Shown: in pieces, positions 10,491 to 22,144 of the stretch | Layout: each line of letters opens with the position of its first letter | How positions within the stretch are numbered: position 1 is the first letter of the stretch | DNA from: Eurosta solidaginis | Taxonomy: Eukaryota; Arthropoda; Insecta; Diptera; Tephritidae | Reading direction: 5' to 3' | Length of the DNA: 64,000 nucleotides | Assembly (NCBI RefSeq): GCF_040869045.1 | Contig: NC_090319.1 | Span: 228,942,490 to 229,006,489 of the forward strand | Position numbers and translations under genes: made by a program | Notes under the pieces: model-generated | Seen by the model: only the letters and a program-made list of their open reading frames with translations | Told to the model about the DNA's origin: nothing | The model's database searches: none

Positions 10491-12979
10491 CTAGCGATGT
10501 GGTGAAAGTGGCGATAAAAAAAGAAAAATATCGAAAGGAAGGGAACAGACAGACCGGCCATCACTAAGAAAATTTTTGCTGACTACCATGAGTTTCCGCC
10601 CGATACACACGGAGGAAAAAAAACGAGAAAAACTCCAAAAAAAAGAAAATTACAGATTTTATTACAATTCGGGCGCAAAATTATAAAAATAATGGAAGTA
10701 TTATTTTAAAAATACTATTACTACAATTTCGATAAATTCGTTGATAGGTATTTGAAGAAAAAGCAACAAAAGGGACGGTTGAACGCGAAGCGCATACAGA
10801 CAGTTTATTCTCATCGGTGTACAATAAATGCTATAACCGGACTGGAATTGCAGTTGGAAGAATTACGTATTATGGTTATTTGGAAGGAACTAATGTATAG
10901 AATTTCATTGATCATTGACTTCTGTTTGGACTGAAAGTGGAGCAATTTAATAAAATAGCTTAATCGTTGTGTGATAAACCTTAACAAACATACATTATTA
11001 CTGTGGGGATGTCCATCCAAATTTTGTGAAAAAGTTACATACTTATACCTATAAAACATTCTGACGATTGCACGCTCAGCACCTGGCTTTGTTTACATCT
11101 GCAAAGTTTTATTAAAATTACTTGAAATGATCAGTCTCCGGTGACAGTATCAAATCATCGTCACCAAGCATAAAAACACACGTATATAAAGCAAAGCAAC
11201 TAATCCACACCAAAGGACCAATCTTAGTCAACCGCAACCACGCAATTGTTTTTCGTAGTAACATAAGGACAGTTAAGAAACGGCAGCAGTACGCGGCAGC
11301 GTAACACCACGAACGCCCAAAATTAGCACCAAGTCATCGAGATCGTAAAGGTCAACACGAAGTTATATTGCCACCAGGTTCATTTGATCACCTCGGACCA
11401 GAGCGCAACAACCACGAACAGTACCAACACCAACCTGCAACGACAGCGACAACGGCAGAGCCAACACCAATGGCCTGCAACCTGACTTGGGTGAGTTCGT
11501 TCCAAAACACAAGTAATAATAATAAACAGAAAATGGAATTTTTGAATTAGAAAGCTTAGAAGTTGGCAAAAAGAAGAAAATTATACTTAACTTAATTGAA
11601 CACAATCTAATTAAATAATGCTAGTAATTACATTAATATATAATACATACAACTGTAGGGAGCAGGAATAGGAGGAGCAGTAAGAAAATGTGTAGTATAT
11701 AGCATAAACATGCATAATTGTACAATGAAATGGCAAAGCAAAAGCACAAGTATAGCGACAGTTCAAAAATCTATACATACATACATACATATATAGTAGC
11801 AAATGCAACTAATATGCATATATAAAGATAACATACAACAACCAGAGTAAATAAGTATTTACGGAAATTTGAGTTAAATCAATTGCATCAATTTGCATTA
11901 GATCAGATAAGTTCAGAAATCAATAAGTGAAGGCGTAACGTAATTAAAATATACAAACATACATACAAAAATAAAAAAGGTGCGTAGGAGTTGAATTTGT
12001 TGTAAATCTAACTATATTATTATATATATATTCAAAAGCGGTAACAAATTATTAAAAGAACACAACTAAATAAAGAAGATAAAGTTAAAAATATGCTAAC
12101 TTTACAACAGATACTAAAATGACTTTATTAATACACGGAAATAGTATATTATAAGACATACCTACCTATACATAAATTTAAGAAAGTTAAATGTCAGCAA
12201 GCTTTCATACAACTTGCAAGAATGTAAGTATGTCTACTAGTATATGAGCAAACGAAATACATATATATATACATACATATAAAAGAAAAAGAAAATAAAT
12301 TATAAACCTAAAATCAGCGCGCGTATATAAACGAATTAACCAATATAATTTAAAATAAAATCAGGTTAAAGTAAATTAGAATAAAACTACATTAAAATCA
12401 ATTAAAGCGAAATAAATAAATAGAGTAAATAAATAAGACAATAAATACCTTAATACGTAAATAAATACAATAAATCAATAAAATAAAATGAGATAAAACC
12501 TCATAAATACAATGAATTATTAACAAAACCAAAAGGCAATTATAAATGAATAGCAATTGGAAAGGGTAATACAACTAGCTAAACTTAAACTAAATAACTA
12601 AGAACAGGTTATGAAAAGAAAAGAAAGGAATTCAAAGTAAATTTTTTTTTGGCTCTAATAGTTTTGCGTTCGGTAGTTAACCTAAACCTCTGATATGGTA
12701 TTTTATTTCTTTGGAGCCTTTTGCATATTTATACATACCAGCAATTTTGAGGAAATTTTTCAATTTTATTTAATTATTTTGAGATTTTTTTTTCCTTTAA
12801 TAAAAGTGCGTAAAGCACCAAAATGTAAAATCAGTAGTTAGGGTAACTTATAAATAATAGAAAATATTTCAACATTTTTGTATTTCTAGTATACCTCTGT
12901 CTTAATAATGACTTGTGAATAAATTTTGTAATCTAAATGGGAATGCTGGCGTCTACGTTATTTAGAAGGCACTAGGTAG
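10491..12979. other. Unassigned AT-rich insert between Gypsy-A 3' UTR and LTR-like block
   Basis: This sequence is absent from copy 1, where the 3' UTR and LTR-like block are only ~95 bases apart. 11060-11490 is CA-rich (CAACAA-type), has low AT and resembles a fly 5' untranslated exon followed by a GTGAG donor-like site at ~11490. 11500-12640 is extremely AT-rich with TAAATAAA runs. A purine run lies at ~10608-10635. No protein is supported. Confidence 0.4.
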
Positions 12980-13585
12980 GCATACAGGTAAGGGGCCACC
13001 GAAATTTTAGGTGCGTCGGTGGCCATGGTTATTTGAGGGTGGGATAATGCACCGGGCGTCGCAACAAGACCCGCGGCGCCCCCTATGTATATTCGGCCCT
13101 TTTCTTTTTGTGTTCCCTTTTCTTTTTTTTTATTTTTGATCTCTTCAGCTTTTTGGTTATTATTTGATTTTCAGCGTTTTTTTTTTGATGTTTGATTTTT
13201 AGAGTTAGTAACCGGTCATGTCCGGTTCGGTAAATTTTTTTTGCGGTTATTTTTTTTGAATTTTAAATTTTTGAATTTTTTGTTGAATTTAGATTTTGAA
13301 TGTCAACGGTCTGTCCGTGACATCCGGTTCGGCCGGATGTTGTTTTATTTTGAATTTTTAAGCGTTTTGAGTCGGTCTCTGCGCTTCTGTCGGTTTTGTT
13401 TTGAATTTGACAGCTGCTAGTTTTGATATGCATGATAGGAACATTTTTCTGTTTATGGCGCAGGAACAGTAAGGTTGGCAAGGACCCGCCCCAGCCGACA
13501 ATGACTAGCCACTGTGCACCAACATATCATGCCGACCGCCTTCCTTACTGCTTCCACTGTAGATGCGTATCCATAACAAAAGAAA
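12980..13585 (+). repeat. LTR-like block, copy 2
   Basis: It matches 841-1367: the same opening hairpin, TATGTATATT, T-rich stretch and CCGG hairpins. The shared tail ends at CCATAACAAA. Differences are mainly small indels in homopolymers. Confidence 0.5.
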
Positions 13586-14167
13586 ATGAAATATGTAATT
13601 GCATAGTATAAATAATCGTGAGCAATTCTAATGCAGAATAGTAAATTTTGATTTCCACATACAAGAAAAAAATTCTTGTTACCATTAAGATTTATTATCC
13701 AAAATTGAAAAAAAAAGATTAGAAAATTCGGTGTAAAAAAACGGCTATGTGTGCAATAAAATAGCATCTCTTGTTGAGATACACCTCCATGGTCTCCATT
13801 AATTATTGTGACGGAGGTGTGTTTGCAGCAGCAAAGTGAACCCAAACAGTGGTCGTGGTGGTTGTTGTTCGTGGTCCGCATCAACTGGACCAGGTGGGGC
13901 AATGACGCCACATCCAGTTATACCAAGGTATATACCACAACAGCAACCGGGTAATGCAAGGCCACTATAGCAGCAGCAACAACCTCCCAAGGTTGGCTAT
14001 CATCGTTGATTTATAAAAAAAACAGTGTTGTGCATCTGTAGTGCTTAAATATTTCCTCTGTTGAAACAGTTTCCATGATTCACTGTTCAACGAAAGCAGC
14101 AGCCAGCGTATGCCACCACCGAACAGCTGATAACAAAAACTTGGATGCACAGCAGTTTAAAGCCAAA
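13586..14167. other. Spacer with a possible Gln/Pro-rich exon relic
   Basis: 13815-14010 on the plus strand reads as a Pro/Gln/Gly-rich stretch (TPHPVIPRYIPQQQPGN) with one in-frame TAG. It looks like part of a disordered host protein, which I do not recognise. The rest is uninformative. Confidence 0.35.
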
Positions 14168-14699
14168 ATGGAAGTTGAGGAAATATCTGAAAATAAGGTA
14201 AATATATGTTTCGCGTTATTAACAAAATCGCCCTAAATTTTATGAATTAACAGATCGCTACGAACGACAAAGCACCCGAACGTGTGATCAAAGAAAGCAC
14301 TACAGAAATTATTGCCGGCGGGGCCGTATTCTACAATCCAGTACAAGAATTTAATCGTGATTTAAGTATTTCAGTACTTAATGTATACTCAAAGCGGTTG
14401 ATAAGAGAGCGGGAAGCGGCGGCGCATAAAAATCCACAAAATACAAAGGAAAGCAAGCAATGCTAATGACAAGAAACCATACACGGCTGGTGGTGTAAAA
14501 TACGACGATGGACTGCGAATATTGGAAGCGCTTGCTGCAACAGGTTGTCAGGTCGTGGGTCGTCCCCGCGTTGGGCTTCATTCAGACCTTGGCCCGCTTT
14601 GATGTAGAGAGCCTCACATGTTGAGGTGGAGTACGCTGTTAAAACAGCAATATTAAATGTTTGGCTCGTTCAGAATATAGGAACAAAAAAACCGAAAAG

Positions 14700-15056
14700 T
14701 TACCAGCGGGTCCCTCCTAAACCAGGGGTGGTATCCACAGTATGGTTACGCAGAACACCTTTCTGCGTTGGCGGCCTTCTGCTGCGCTTATAACAAATCA
14801 CCCTGGGTGGGTCCAACACCGGTTTGGAGACCAAAACTATATCCACGCAAAGCACTTATTTTCACAGTTTTTTTTGTTGGGTACCCAACAGAACAACTAT
14901 CACACGAAAATCACCAACTTACACTGCAAATATCTCCGCATAGAGATACAATTCTTATTCTCCGCCTTCGGAGCATTGTTTTCGAGATTAAGACGCGTCT
15001 TTTGACACCTCTCTCGACATGTTGTGGGTAGCAGTCGATCCCTCAACTACACTTTA
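14700..15056. repeat. MITE-A copy, truncated, in Trm1 intron 2
   Basis: It shares the MITE-A core (GGTGG..ATCCACAGTAT, CGCAGAACACCTTTCTGCGT, TGGGTGGGTCCAACACCGG) and the right-hand arm (AAGACGCGTCTTTTGACACC). The outer GGTAAT ends are missing or diverged. Confidence 0.75.
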
Positions 15057-16289
15057 TCATAAATAAAATTTATAAAATTGTGTTTACCAAAAAGGTAAAC
15101 ACGAGAAACGTCAAATGAAAATGTCCTCTGCCATGCACCAGAATTCTGTTAAATTCTATTGTGTTGGTAGCCAAAAAAATTCACCATATACCATATAACA
15201 AAAGCTTTTTATGGTAGATAGAAATTAACAAACGAGTCAGGGTATTCTAAAAATTGCTTTTTTCTTATCCCAAATTGTAAATTGTATAAAATTTGAATTT
15301 CACATTGATTTGCATTGACGTATATCCGAGTCACTATAAATCTTATCCGGTTTAGTCTTAAACGTAACGTTCATAATAGATCAAAAATTTTACAAATTGT
15401 AAGGTGTCTATCAGTCACAAAATATACCACGACGACTAATTAGGCTGTTTTTTTTTTGTTTTACCTTTTTTTTGCAGAGAGGGTATAAACCCTGCACCAA
15501 TAAGCCCCCAATCCCCACATAAAAGAGCTCTTTTAGGCAGGCATTAGGGTGTGTTTTAAAAAAACTTTTTTTATATAACTCCACTTGAGTAGATAAGAGT
15601 TTGGTGATTTTGGCGACAGAAAGACCCAGAAATATAGTCCCAAATGAATATTTGTCATAGATCTTTTTTTTATACGGAATTCATGTGCACATTTTGATTT
15701 TTTTTGGTTTATTATATTTTCTTTATACGTTCAGAAATACTGTTTTAATACGTTTATTTTTTACTTTTATATGTCTGTGTAAAGATATAAATTTTTTTTG
15801 CGAGGAAAGAAACCATATGTGTTAAACTCAAATTTACATATATGTATATATAAATTAAGTTGTTTGAAGAAAAAAAATTATTGAATCTAAACGAAGCTTG
15901 ATTTTTTTTTGTATAAGATTTATTTCATTCGTGTATAGATTTTAAGATTATGTTTATTAAAAATGCGTTATTGAAGTGAAAAGAGAAGTAATATGGCTTG
16001 CTAATTTCTTTTGGGGCGGGATGTAAGGATGGAATGATGAGGAGGTAAGTGGGAGTATGGAGCATGGCATTAGGGTGACCGCAGAGTAGGTTGCACGATA
16101 CGAGCGGTCCAAGGTTGGGTGGGATTCCTGTGGTGCGGTGGGTAAGTGAATCCGAAGAGGTTGAACGGGAGGAAATAAATATATGTGTGCGTCCGGTTCC
16201 CAGATGGCGGGTTGAGAACCACGGCCTGCCAAATGTACTGAGCTAGCTAGGGCCACCATCGGGAACCAAAGCAACGTGTACGTGACAAG
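15057..16289. other. Trm1 intron 2, rest
   Basis: T-rich intronic sequence with no gene or repeat I can name. Open frames here on the minus strand overlap Trm1 exon 3 and are not supported. Confidence 0.35.
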
Positions 16290-16467
16290 GTTTACGTAGC
16301 ATAAGTTATGCAAAAGAAGTAGCAGGCGTGCGTGAAATTGTTGCAAATGATCTATCTAAGGTGGCAGTAGATTCCATTAGCGTAAATATGCGACACAATG
16401 GAGTGGAACATTTAGTTGTGCCAAGCGAAGGGGATGCAATGTAGGTTTGATATACGACTCAATAGCT

Positions 16468-17557
16468 ACCCTACAAGAAACGCTGATAGTTTTACTAATA
16501 CACTCACACTTGTAATTGACAATGCTGATCCTGCGATGACGTAAACATTGATACTTAAATTTATGTATGTTCCTTTGATCGCTCACGCATGTCCGCATGT
16601 TCCCAACAACAGCCTATAATCATGAAAAAGGACTCAAACTGGGAAAGCTTCGGACACCTGGTACAGAACAAAAGAACATACAGCAGATACCATTATGCAT
16701 GTGAGACAGATACATAATTCTCAACGGAATTTTATGTATGCGAGAACAGTTTATCCGATTTAATCATGTTGTCACTACTGACTGTCATATGACAATCAAA
16801 TGATTATCACGGTTGTTTTGTTATTTTTTAAATTCCGCCATTTTCAACCGACGAAAACCATATAAAAAATAAGTTTAAAAAATAAAAAAGAGAGCATTTC
16901 AAAGCTCCATGCTAAAAGAAAAAAAATCGAAAATAATATTAGAAAATACCAAAAGCTGTCGGAATGTATGGGGCTCACTCAAAAAATTGATATGCGAAAA
17001 ATAATAGTGGTTAGTGGTGATTCATTTTTGAATGTGTTTCCGCTTGAGGAAAGCGCTATTCTGTTGTTTTGTTATTTTCTGAATTTAAATTGAACATTCT
17101 GAAGTCGAATTCTTATAAAACTATTTATTTTAAACAAATAAGAAACGCGTATGCCTTTATCACGTACAAAATTAAAAACGTAATGAAATAAAGTAAATAA
17201 AAAGCAAAAAGCATTGTTCCATTTTTGGCGGAATATAACAATTGTCATTTATGATAGTATAACAGTCAAACCTGATATCTACAGTAAACAATCATTTATG
17301 GCACTTTTTGATAGTTACAGTGTCAGCACTGATCGAGGAAAAGGAATTAGAGTGAGCAGTACGGCTATATACTTAATCAGTAGGCGATGTTGGTGTATAA
17401 GAAGGAGACAAAAACTCACACGTACACAGTTGTTTACATCACATTTGCGCAAGTCCCCTTAAGTTTGTGATAGAAAGTTTGTATGAGGCGCTGATCGTTA
17501 GGTTGACATTGCTGACAATCAGATGATAGTCATATGATAGTCAGTATTCTTGTAGGG
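16468..17557. repeat. Element with short inverted ends in Trm1 intron 3
   Basis: CTACCCTACAAGAA at 16468 is matched by its reverse complement ending at ~17557. Further inside, a ~35-base stretch around 16770-16805 is again inverted near 17508-17545 (GACTGTCATATGACAATC type). This looks like a non-autonomous DNA element of ~1.1 kb. No clear target duplication was found. Confidence 0.5.
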
Positions 17558-17790
17558 TAGTGATTTAACTGTAATAATCAATAATAAAATTCGCAATAGG
17601 ACTCTCATGTACCTTTCAACTTCATATGAGAAGCGTTTCGATGTTATAGACCTAGATCCTTATGGTTGTCCGAATCGCTTTCTGGATGGCGCTATACAAT
17701 CACTGACGAGTGGGGGTTCATTACTTGTAACTGCGAATGATATGGCTGTGCTGGCAGGCAATACGCCTGAAGCCTGCAATGCCAAATATA

Positions 17791-18015
17791 AGCTGGAGTC
17801 ATTGGTGCCGTATGTCGTATCGCTGTATCCGTATCCCTAACGTAATCAGCTGTTTATCGTTACGACGGTAAACCAAAACCTAATTGGTTGGCTACGATAC
17901 GGTTACGACTTTAGCGGCACCAATAATCGATTGCATTGATTCTCATAAGGTTGGTCGAATCAGCTGTTAAAAGGTTACCGATACGGTTACCGATAAAGCA
18001 CCAATGTCTCCAGCT
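17791..18015. repeat. MITE-B insertion inside Trm1 exon 4
   Basis: A 225-bp element with terminal inverted repeats AGCTGGAGTCATTGGTGC / AGCTGGAGACATTGGTGC. It is flanked by ATA on both sides; removing it with one ATA restores the Trm1 reading (AKYSSVPLRMKW). A 3-bp duplication suits PIF/Harbinger-type or similar elements. A diverged piece recurs at 56262-56327. Confidence 0.85.
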
Positions 18016-18556
18016 ATAGTTCTGTGCCTTTGCGTATGAAATGGTGCCATGAGATGGGATTGCGTATACTATTGCATTGCATTGAAACGCACTCTAATCG
18101 TTATGGAAAATATATTGAGCCACTTTTCAGCATTTCTGCCAATTTTTTATAAGCGTATTTGTGCGTATGCATAGTAGTCAAGCGAAGTGTAAATATAGCA
18201 TGAGTTTGTTATACAGCATTTTGGCCTTTTACCACAATCCAATTACTTACCATCTTTAATGAGACACACAGCAAACAATGAATGGTATTTCAATGCACTG
18301 GTTGTGATACTTATACGCTACAGCCTATGGGTATTGTAAAAAGCAAGATCTCAGATAAAGGCAATGCGGAAGTAAAATTCGGTATACCAACTGGACCAAA
18401 TGTTAATACAAATTGTGCGCATTGCGGTGATAAACATCATGTAAGTTTCAACTATCCCACTTAAGTATTTAAACTCGAATAAATCAAATTATTTCCTTCT
18501 TACTTAACCGTTTAAACGGTTATGTCCGTTCAAAAAGGCGCGTCAGTCGCTTTTTC

Positions 18557-18595
18557 AGAGGGTTAACTGGCACCAATTGTTCACACCAAATTGTT
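18557..18595. repeat. 39-bp exact repeat, copy 1
   Basis: An exact copy of 35522-35560 (AGAGGGTTAACTGGCACC...). Here it lies in the intron between Trm1 exons 4 and 5; the other copy follows immediately on the Cdc5 fragment. Confidence 0.8.
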
Positions 18596-18806
18596 TCTTA
18601 TATTCCCAAATATAGATGGGCGGTCCACTTTGGTCGCATCCCATACATGATCCAACGTTTGTTGAAGAATTGCTACAAATCATAGAAGAAAAACCGCTAA
18701 GTGATTTGGACACACAACGTTGTTTAAAAGGTGTGTTATCGGCGATATGCGATATGCCTGAACTTGTATTGTACATGAGTTTTTATGTAAGAAATATTCA
18801 TCATAT

Positions 18807-18953
18807 CCAACATCAATACCTCGCATTCAATTGTGGACGCTGTATGCACTACATTGGGTTCACGTAATATGGACAAGCATATTGTTGATTCCAGTGGTAA
18901 GGCCACAATTTCAAATGATGGGGCAACCATTAAGAAACTATTGGATAAAATAA
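18807..18953 (+). pseudogene. CCT7: CCT/TRiC chaperonin subunit (eta-like) fragment
   Basis: About 49 codons without a stop, containing [27 protein letters not shown], the highly conserved N-terminal ATP-binding signature of group II chaperonins. The sequence around it fits CCT eta best. Key positions differ ([10 protein letters not shown] for TLGPRGMDKL, IKKLLD for ILKLLD), suggesting decay. It sits in the place where Trm1's next exon is expected, so an exon of a different gene has been placed inside the Trm1 relic. Confidence 0.75.
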
Positions 18954-19105
18954 TAACACAACGTAGCGTGCTCAAGTGGTATAAGCTTATCTGGAAAAGA
19001 TATTTCGTAACGAAAACCCTGGAAGATTACCGCGCCTTGTCTGCTGTGGTTCAACAAAATATAACTTGGATGTTTGTTGCTCTTTTTCAATTTTCCTGAA
19101 TACAA

Positions 19106-20968
19106 ATGGCTGGATTGGAAAAATTTCAAGCAAATAAAGCTTGGCGTGCAAAAGTCAAGAAATTATTTGTCATGCAACGGTAAATGCTTATAAATATATC
19201 ATTAAAATTGTATGCTTGTTTATGATGAGCCATTCGAGTGAGCATGGAGATGGATGTTTTAAATACTGTAGAGTAAATTGGCTTACTATATAAGAATTTG
19301 AAATTTTTCCAAATCTTTGACTAAAAAGTAGCTACTAGCTTGTAGAACTTTATTACTTTACTTTTAAAAAGATAAATCACTTTAGCATGGTAATATATAC
19401 CTATTATTAAAAATTAATACAAACAATATCTTCAACATTTTTTTCTCGATTCACGAACACATTTAGAAAGGCTACAACGCCTGCTAAAGAGCCGGTATCT
19501 TGCCAACGCTTTAGCTTGGATTTAGAGGAGGATCTAAAAACTTTGCTAGAAGCACGCGCAGCTCCTCGTGTAGCGAATGTGGATCAACACGAAAGTAACG
19601 TTGCTGTTAGCGGAAATGCAATGAACAAAATATTTGAAATGGAAAATAAATCCAACAATGCAAACACTATAAAGAGGATTCCTTATAATTTTTCAACTAA
19701 GGCATCTTGTGACGAAACTATATTCGAATGCCAACAGCAGCGTACGTCTGATGAAAGTTTTATGGATTTGGAAAAATGTGTGATAAAACAGCATCCGATC
19801 CTGACAGCACACTATTTAAGTACATACATAGCGAGAACAAGGATATGGTTAAAGAAGATGCTAAAAAGCGCAGCGCCGATGGAAACTATTTTAAAGTCCC
19901 TTGTAAACAAGGTAAGTGAATATACAACATATTGAAAGTTGATAAGATTGCGTGGTATAAATTTAATAATATAATCTTAGAACTACAAGAAATAGATGAA
20001 GAAGCACAATCACTGCAACGTCTATTGCATGACTTATGCGTACAGGAGCAGCATCAATTGGATAATGAAACTCCTTTAAAAAGTATTGATGTAACACTCC
20101 TAGAAGATATTGAAGCGCCATCTAAAATGTGGGACTCCACAATAGTGGGCGATACCACTTTACAAACTTCACCTTTGAAAATGCGAAGATCAGTCTAATA
20201 GTTCTTTGGGTGGTGATGATGCATCATCACACATAAGCTTTCAAAGCGCTCAAAAAGGCAGTGAAACTTCAGCGACATCAAGCTTTTATGAAACAGCACA
20301 TGACACCACAGGCACAAGTGCACCCAGGAAAGTTTCACATTATACCCAAAGCGAGTTCTCCGAAGAATCGCATGAACTGGAAAAAAGTATAATATTGATA
20401 AACCTAGATAACACACTAGAGCCCCCAGCAAATGAGCATGCAACTGCGACTGAACTTATCACCAATGATAATAAAAATATGCATGGCAGTGAAAAACTCT
20501 CTTCCAGCGCGTCCTTTGATGATTCTTTAGGAGTAATTGAGTTGTCGGATGATGAGTCAGATGAAACGGGCGGAAATTTAAACAAAAGTGTCTTTATTAA
20601 AGAGGAGAAAGAACAACAACAGAAGGAAATTGCAATAGAGCCAATAGCACGAAATGCGGAAAGCATGCTCCGTAATTACCATAACAAAAGTTATATTGAC
20701 TTTGAAGAATCATTTGAAAATGATAAAGAAAATCGTAGTGAGAGTACCGAAAAATCATTGCACTTCAATGATACCATGGAAGAAGTTGAGTACATGATGA
20801 AAAAAGGTATCCAGTATGTGCAAGCCGCTGAACCTACAACAAAACTGGGTAATCTATCGCCAACCGTAAACGAAACCCAAATGGTGGTGAAACCATTACA
20901 GGAACGTGAAAAAACATTTACGTATTCGCCGAAAAAAGCAAAAAGCAACTGTGGCTCGCCAGCTAAAA
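19106..20968 (+). pseudogene. Gene U, 5' exons: unrecognised acidic Ser/Glu-rich protein, broken
   Basis: Exon ~19106-19181 (frame uncertain), exon 19467-19911 (KATTPAKEPVSCQRF..., shifting frame near 19778 to a hydrophilic continuation ending FKVPCKQ) and exon 19981-20968 (ELQEIDEEAQSLQRLLHDLCVQ... to SPKKAKSNCGSPAK). Splice phases agree (CAA G|AA CTA). A second frameshift lies at 20169-20200. The long last exon is rich in Ser, Glu, Asp and Asn, with GVIELSDDESDE and Ser-Pro sites, as in nuclear or cell-cycle proteins. I do not recognise the family. Exons at 35793-36183, 37448-38610, 38677-38909 and 42282-42400 probably belong to it. Confidence 0.6.
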
Positions 20969-20995
20969 AATTTATCCATATCTCATTAAAGATGT

Positions 20996-21178
20996 TGATG
21001 TTGTAGCGATAAAGACACTCGAAGGTTTTAAGGAGTGTTTCCGTTTTTTCGTTAATATCTTTTGAACGAGTTAAAATTTTTATTCTCCGCCTTCGTATTA
21101 TTAATACTGATGTCAAGACGCGTCGTTTGACACCTCTCGATATTTTTGGCAGTCGACCCCTCAACTAGACTATTACCA
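20996..21178. repeat. TTG-type repeat fragment plus MITE-A right arm
   Basis: GATGTTGTAGCGATAAAGACACTCGAAGG (20996-21035) is a degraded copy of the interspersed TTG/GCGATAA unit. From ~21040 the MITE-A right arm follows and ends with the family terminus ATTACC at 21173-21178. Together they cut off gene U after 20968. Confidence 0.65.
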
Positions 21179-21209
21179 TTAATAATTCGGTAATAATGAA
21201 GATTTCAGG

Positions 21210-21519
21210 ATGATTGGCATATTGGAGCAAATAACTATTGCTTGGCTACTGACTGCAGCCGACGCCTTGTGGTTTATCAGGTAATCATGAATACGCACAT
21301 TTTAAATATTTAAAAATAAGCTGTATGAACTAATACCATTTGTCTCTGTGTAGATCCTATATGCAAGGTGGGAAGTATCGAAAGAGTACGACGGCGTTAG
21401 GGAAAGTTGTTCTTATTACTAGAGCAAATACCAGCATAGGAAAGGAGACAGTCCGGGAACTAGCTAAACGTGGAGCCACAATTTATATGGCGTGTCGTGA
21501 CATGGAAAAATGTGAAAAG
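21210..21519 (+). pseudogene. Retinol-dehydrogenase-like short-chain dehydrogenase, N-terminal exons
   Basis: Exon 1 (21210-21280) encodes MIGILEQITIAWLLTAADAL, a hydrophobic signal-anchor typical of membrane RDH/SDR enzymes. Exon 2 (21354-21519) encodes GKVVLIT, then RGATIYMACRDMEKCEKV, a close match to RDH11-14-type SDRs. Splice sites GT 21281, AG 21353 and GT 21520 are in phase. The cofactor motif TGxxxGIG reads TRANTSIG, losing two of three glycines, so NAD(P) binding should fail. Later exons (catalytic YxxxK) are not seen; a MITE-A occupies the next intron. Confidence 0.8.
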
Positions 21520-21563
21520 GTATCAACAAAAATAAACCAGATAATAATTGTTATACAAATTTT

Positions 21564-22080
21564 GGTAATTCTTTACTTTAGCTCACAACTGTCAAAAATA
21601 TCGGGAGAGGGTTCAAAAGACGCGTTTTAATCCCTGGACCATGAATCCGAGAGCGGAAATTAAGAATTTAATTTCTGTCACAAGATATTTCAAAAAAACC
21701 GCAAAATGGCCACGGAGCGCTCCGAAACCGGAGGTGGGATCCATAGTATTTTTGCGCAGAACACCTTTCTGCGTTGGGGGCCTTCGGCCGCGCTTATAAA
21801 AAATTACCCTGGGTGGGTCCAACACCGGTTTGGAGACCCAAACTATATCCGCGCAAAACACTTTTACCCACAGTTTTTCTTGTGGGTACCACAAAATCAT
21901 CAAATTTACAATAACCACATGAAAAATTTTAATTTTGTTTGCAAATATCTCCGAAACGAAATAAAATTTCCAATTTCCGCTTTCAGATTCGTGATCCTGG
22001 GTCCAAAGCGCGTCTTTTGGCACCTCTCCCGATATTTTTAGCCGAGTTTTAGCAGTTGTGAGCTAAAGTAAAGAATTACC
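21564..22080. repeat. MITE-A, complete, with 8-bp target duplication
   Basis: The 517-bp element begins GGTAATTCTTTACTTTAGCT and ends with its reverse complement. Long, imperfect inverted arms continue for ~60 bp. It is flanked by CAAATTTT at 21556-21563 and 22081-22088. The 8-bp duplication points to a hAT-like (or P-like) transposase in trans. The core holds the hairpins GCAGAAcaccTTTCTGC and GGCCTTCGGCC-like. Confidence 0.92.
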
Positions 22081-22144
22081 CAAATTTTTTATTATGATGT
22101 CATGGATGATCTCATACTGTCGACGTCGGGGTTAAAGCTGCTGA

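Larger units (their letters stand above)
14168..18786 (+). pseudogene. Trm1: Trm1, tRNA (guanine26-N2)-dimethyltransferase, broken intron-containing copy
   Basis: Five exons can be followed: 14168-14197 (MEVEEISENK), 14254-14543 (FYNPVQEFNRDLSI, then GGVKYDDGLRILEALAATG), 16290-16440 (LRSISYAKEVAGVREIVAND), 17600-18440 (FDVIDLDPYGCP, the family's DPFG/DPYG methyltransferase motif, TSGGSLLVTANDMAVLAGNTPEAC, FQCTGCDTYTLQP and CAHCGDKHH zinc-binding cysteines) and 18616-18786 (GGPLWSHPIHDPTF). Splice sites are GT/AG and keep phase. The family's enzyme methylates G26 of tRNAs using SAM. Damage: frameshift near 14461, a 1-base loss near 18150, an in-frame TGA at 18279, a 225-bp MITE inside exon 4, and a missing C-terminus. 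Introns are kept, so it is a DNA-level copy or the decayed original locus. Confidence 0.88.

Noticed and set aside
10323..10505. Possible env or small ORF after Gypsy-A pol
   Set aside because: The frame is not conserved with copy 1 at 585-745, which differs in frame; no signal peptide or transmembrane pattern of an env.
13965..14150. Short minus-strand frame as a coding gene
   Set aside because: It overlaps the Trm1 5' end and a Gln/Pro-rich plus-strand relic; no support.
15957..16346. 129-codon minus-strand frame
   Set aside because: It overlaps Trm1 exon 3 on the other strand and has no recognisable domain.
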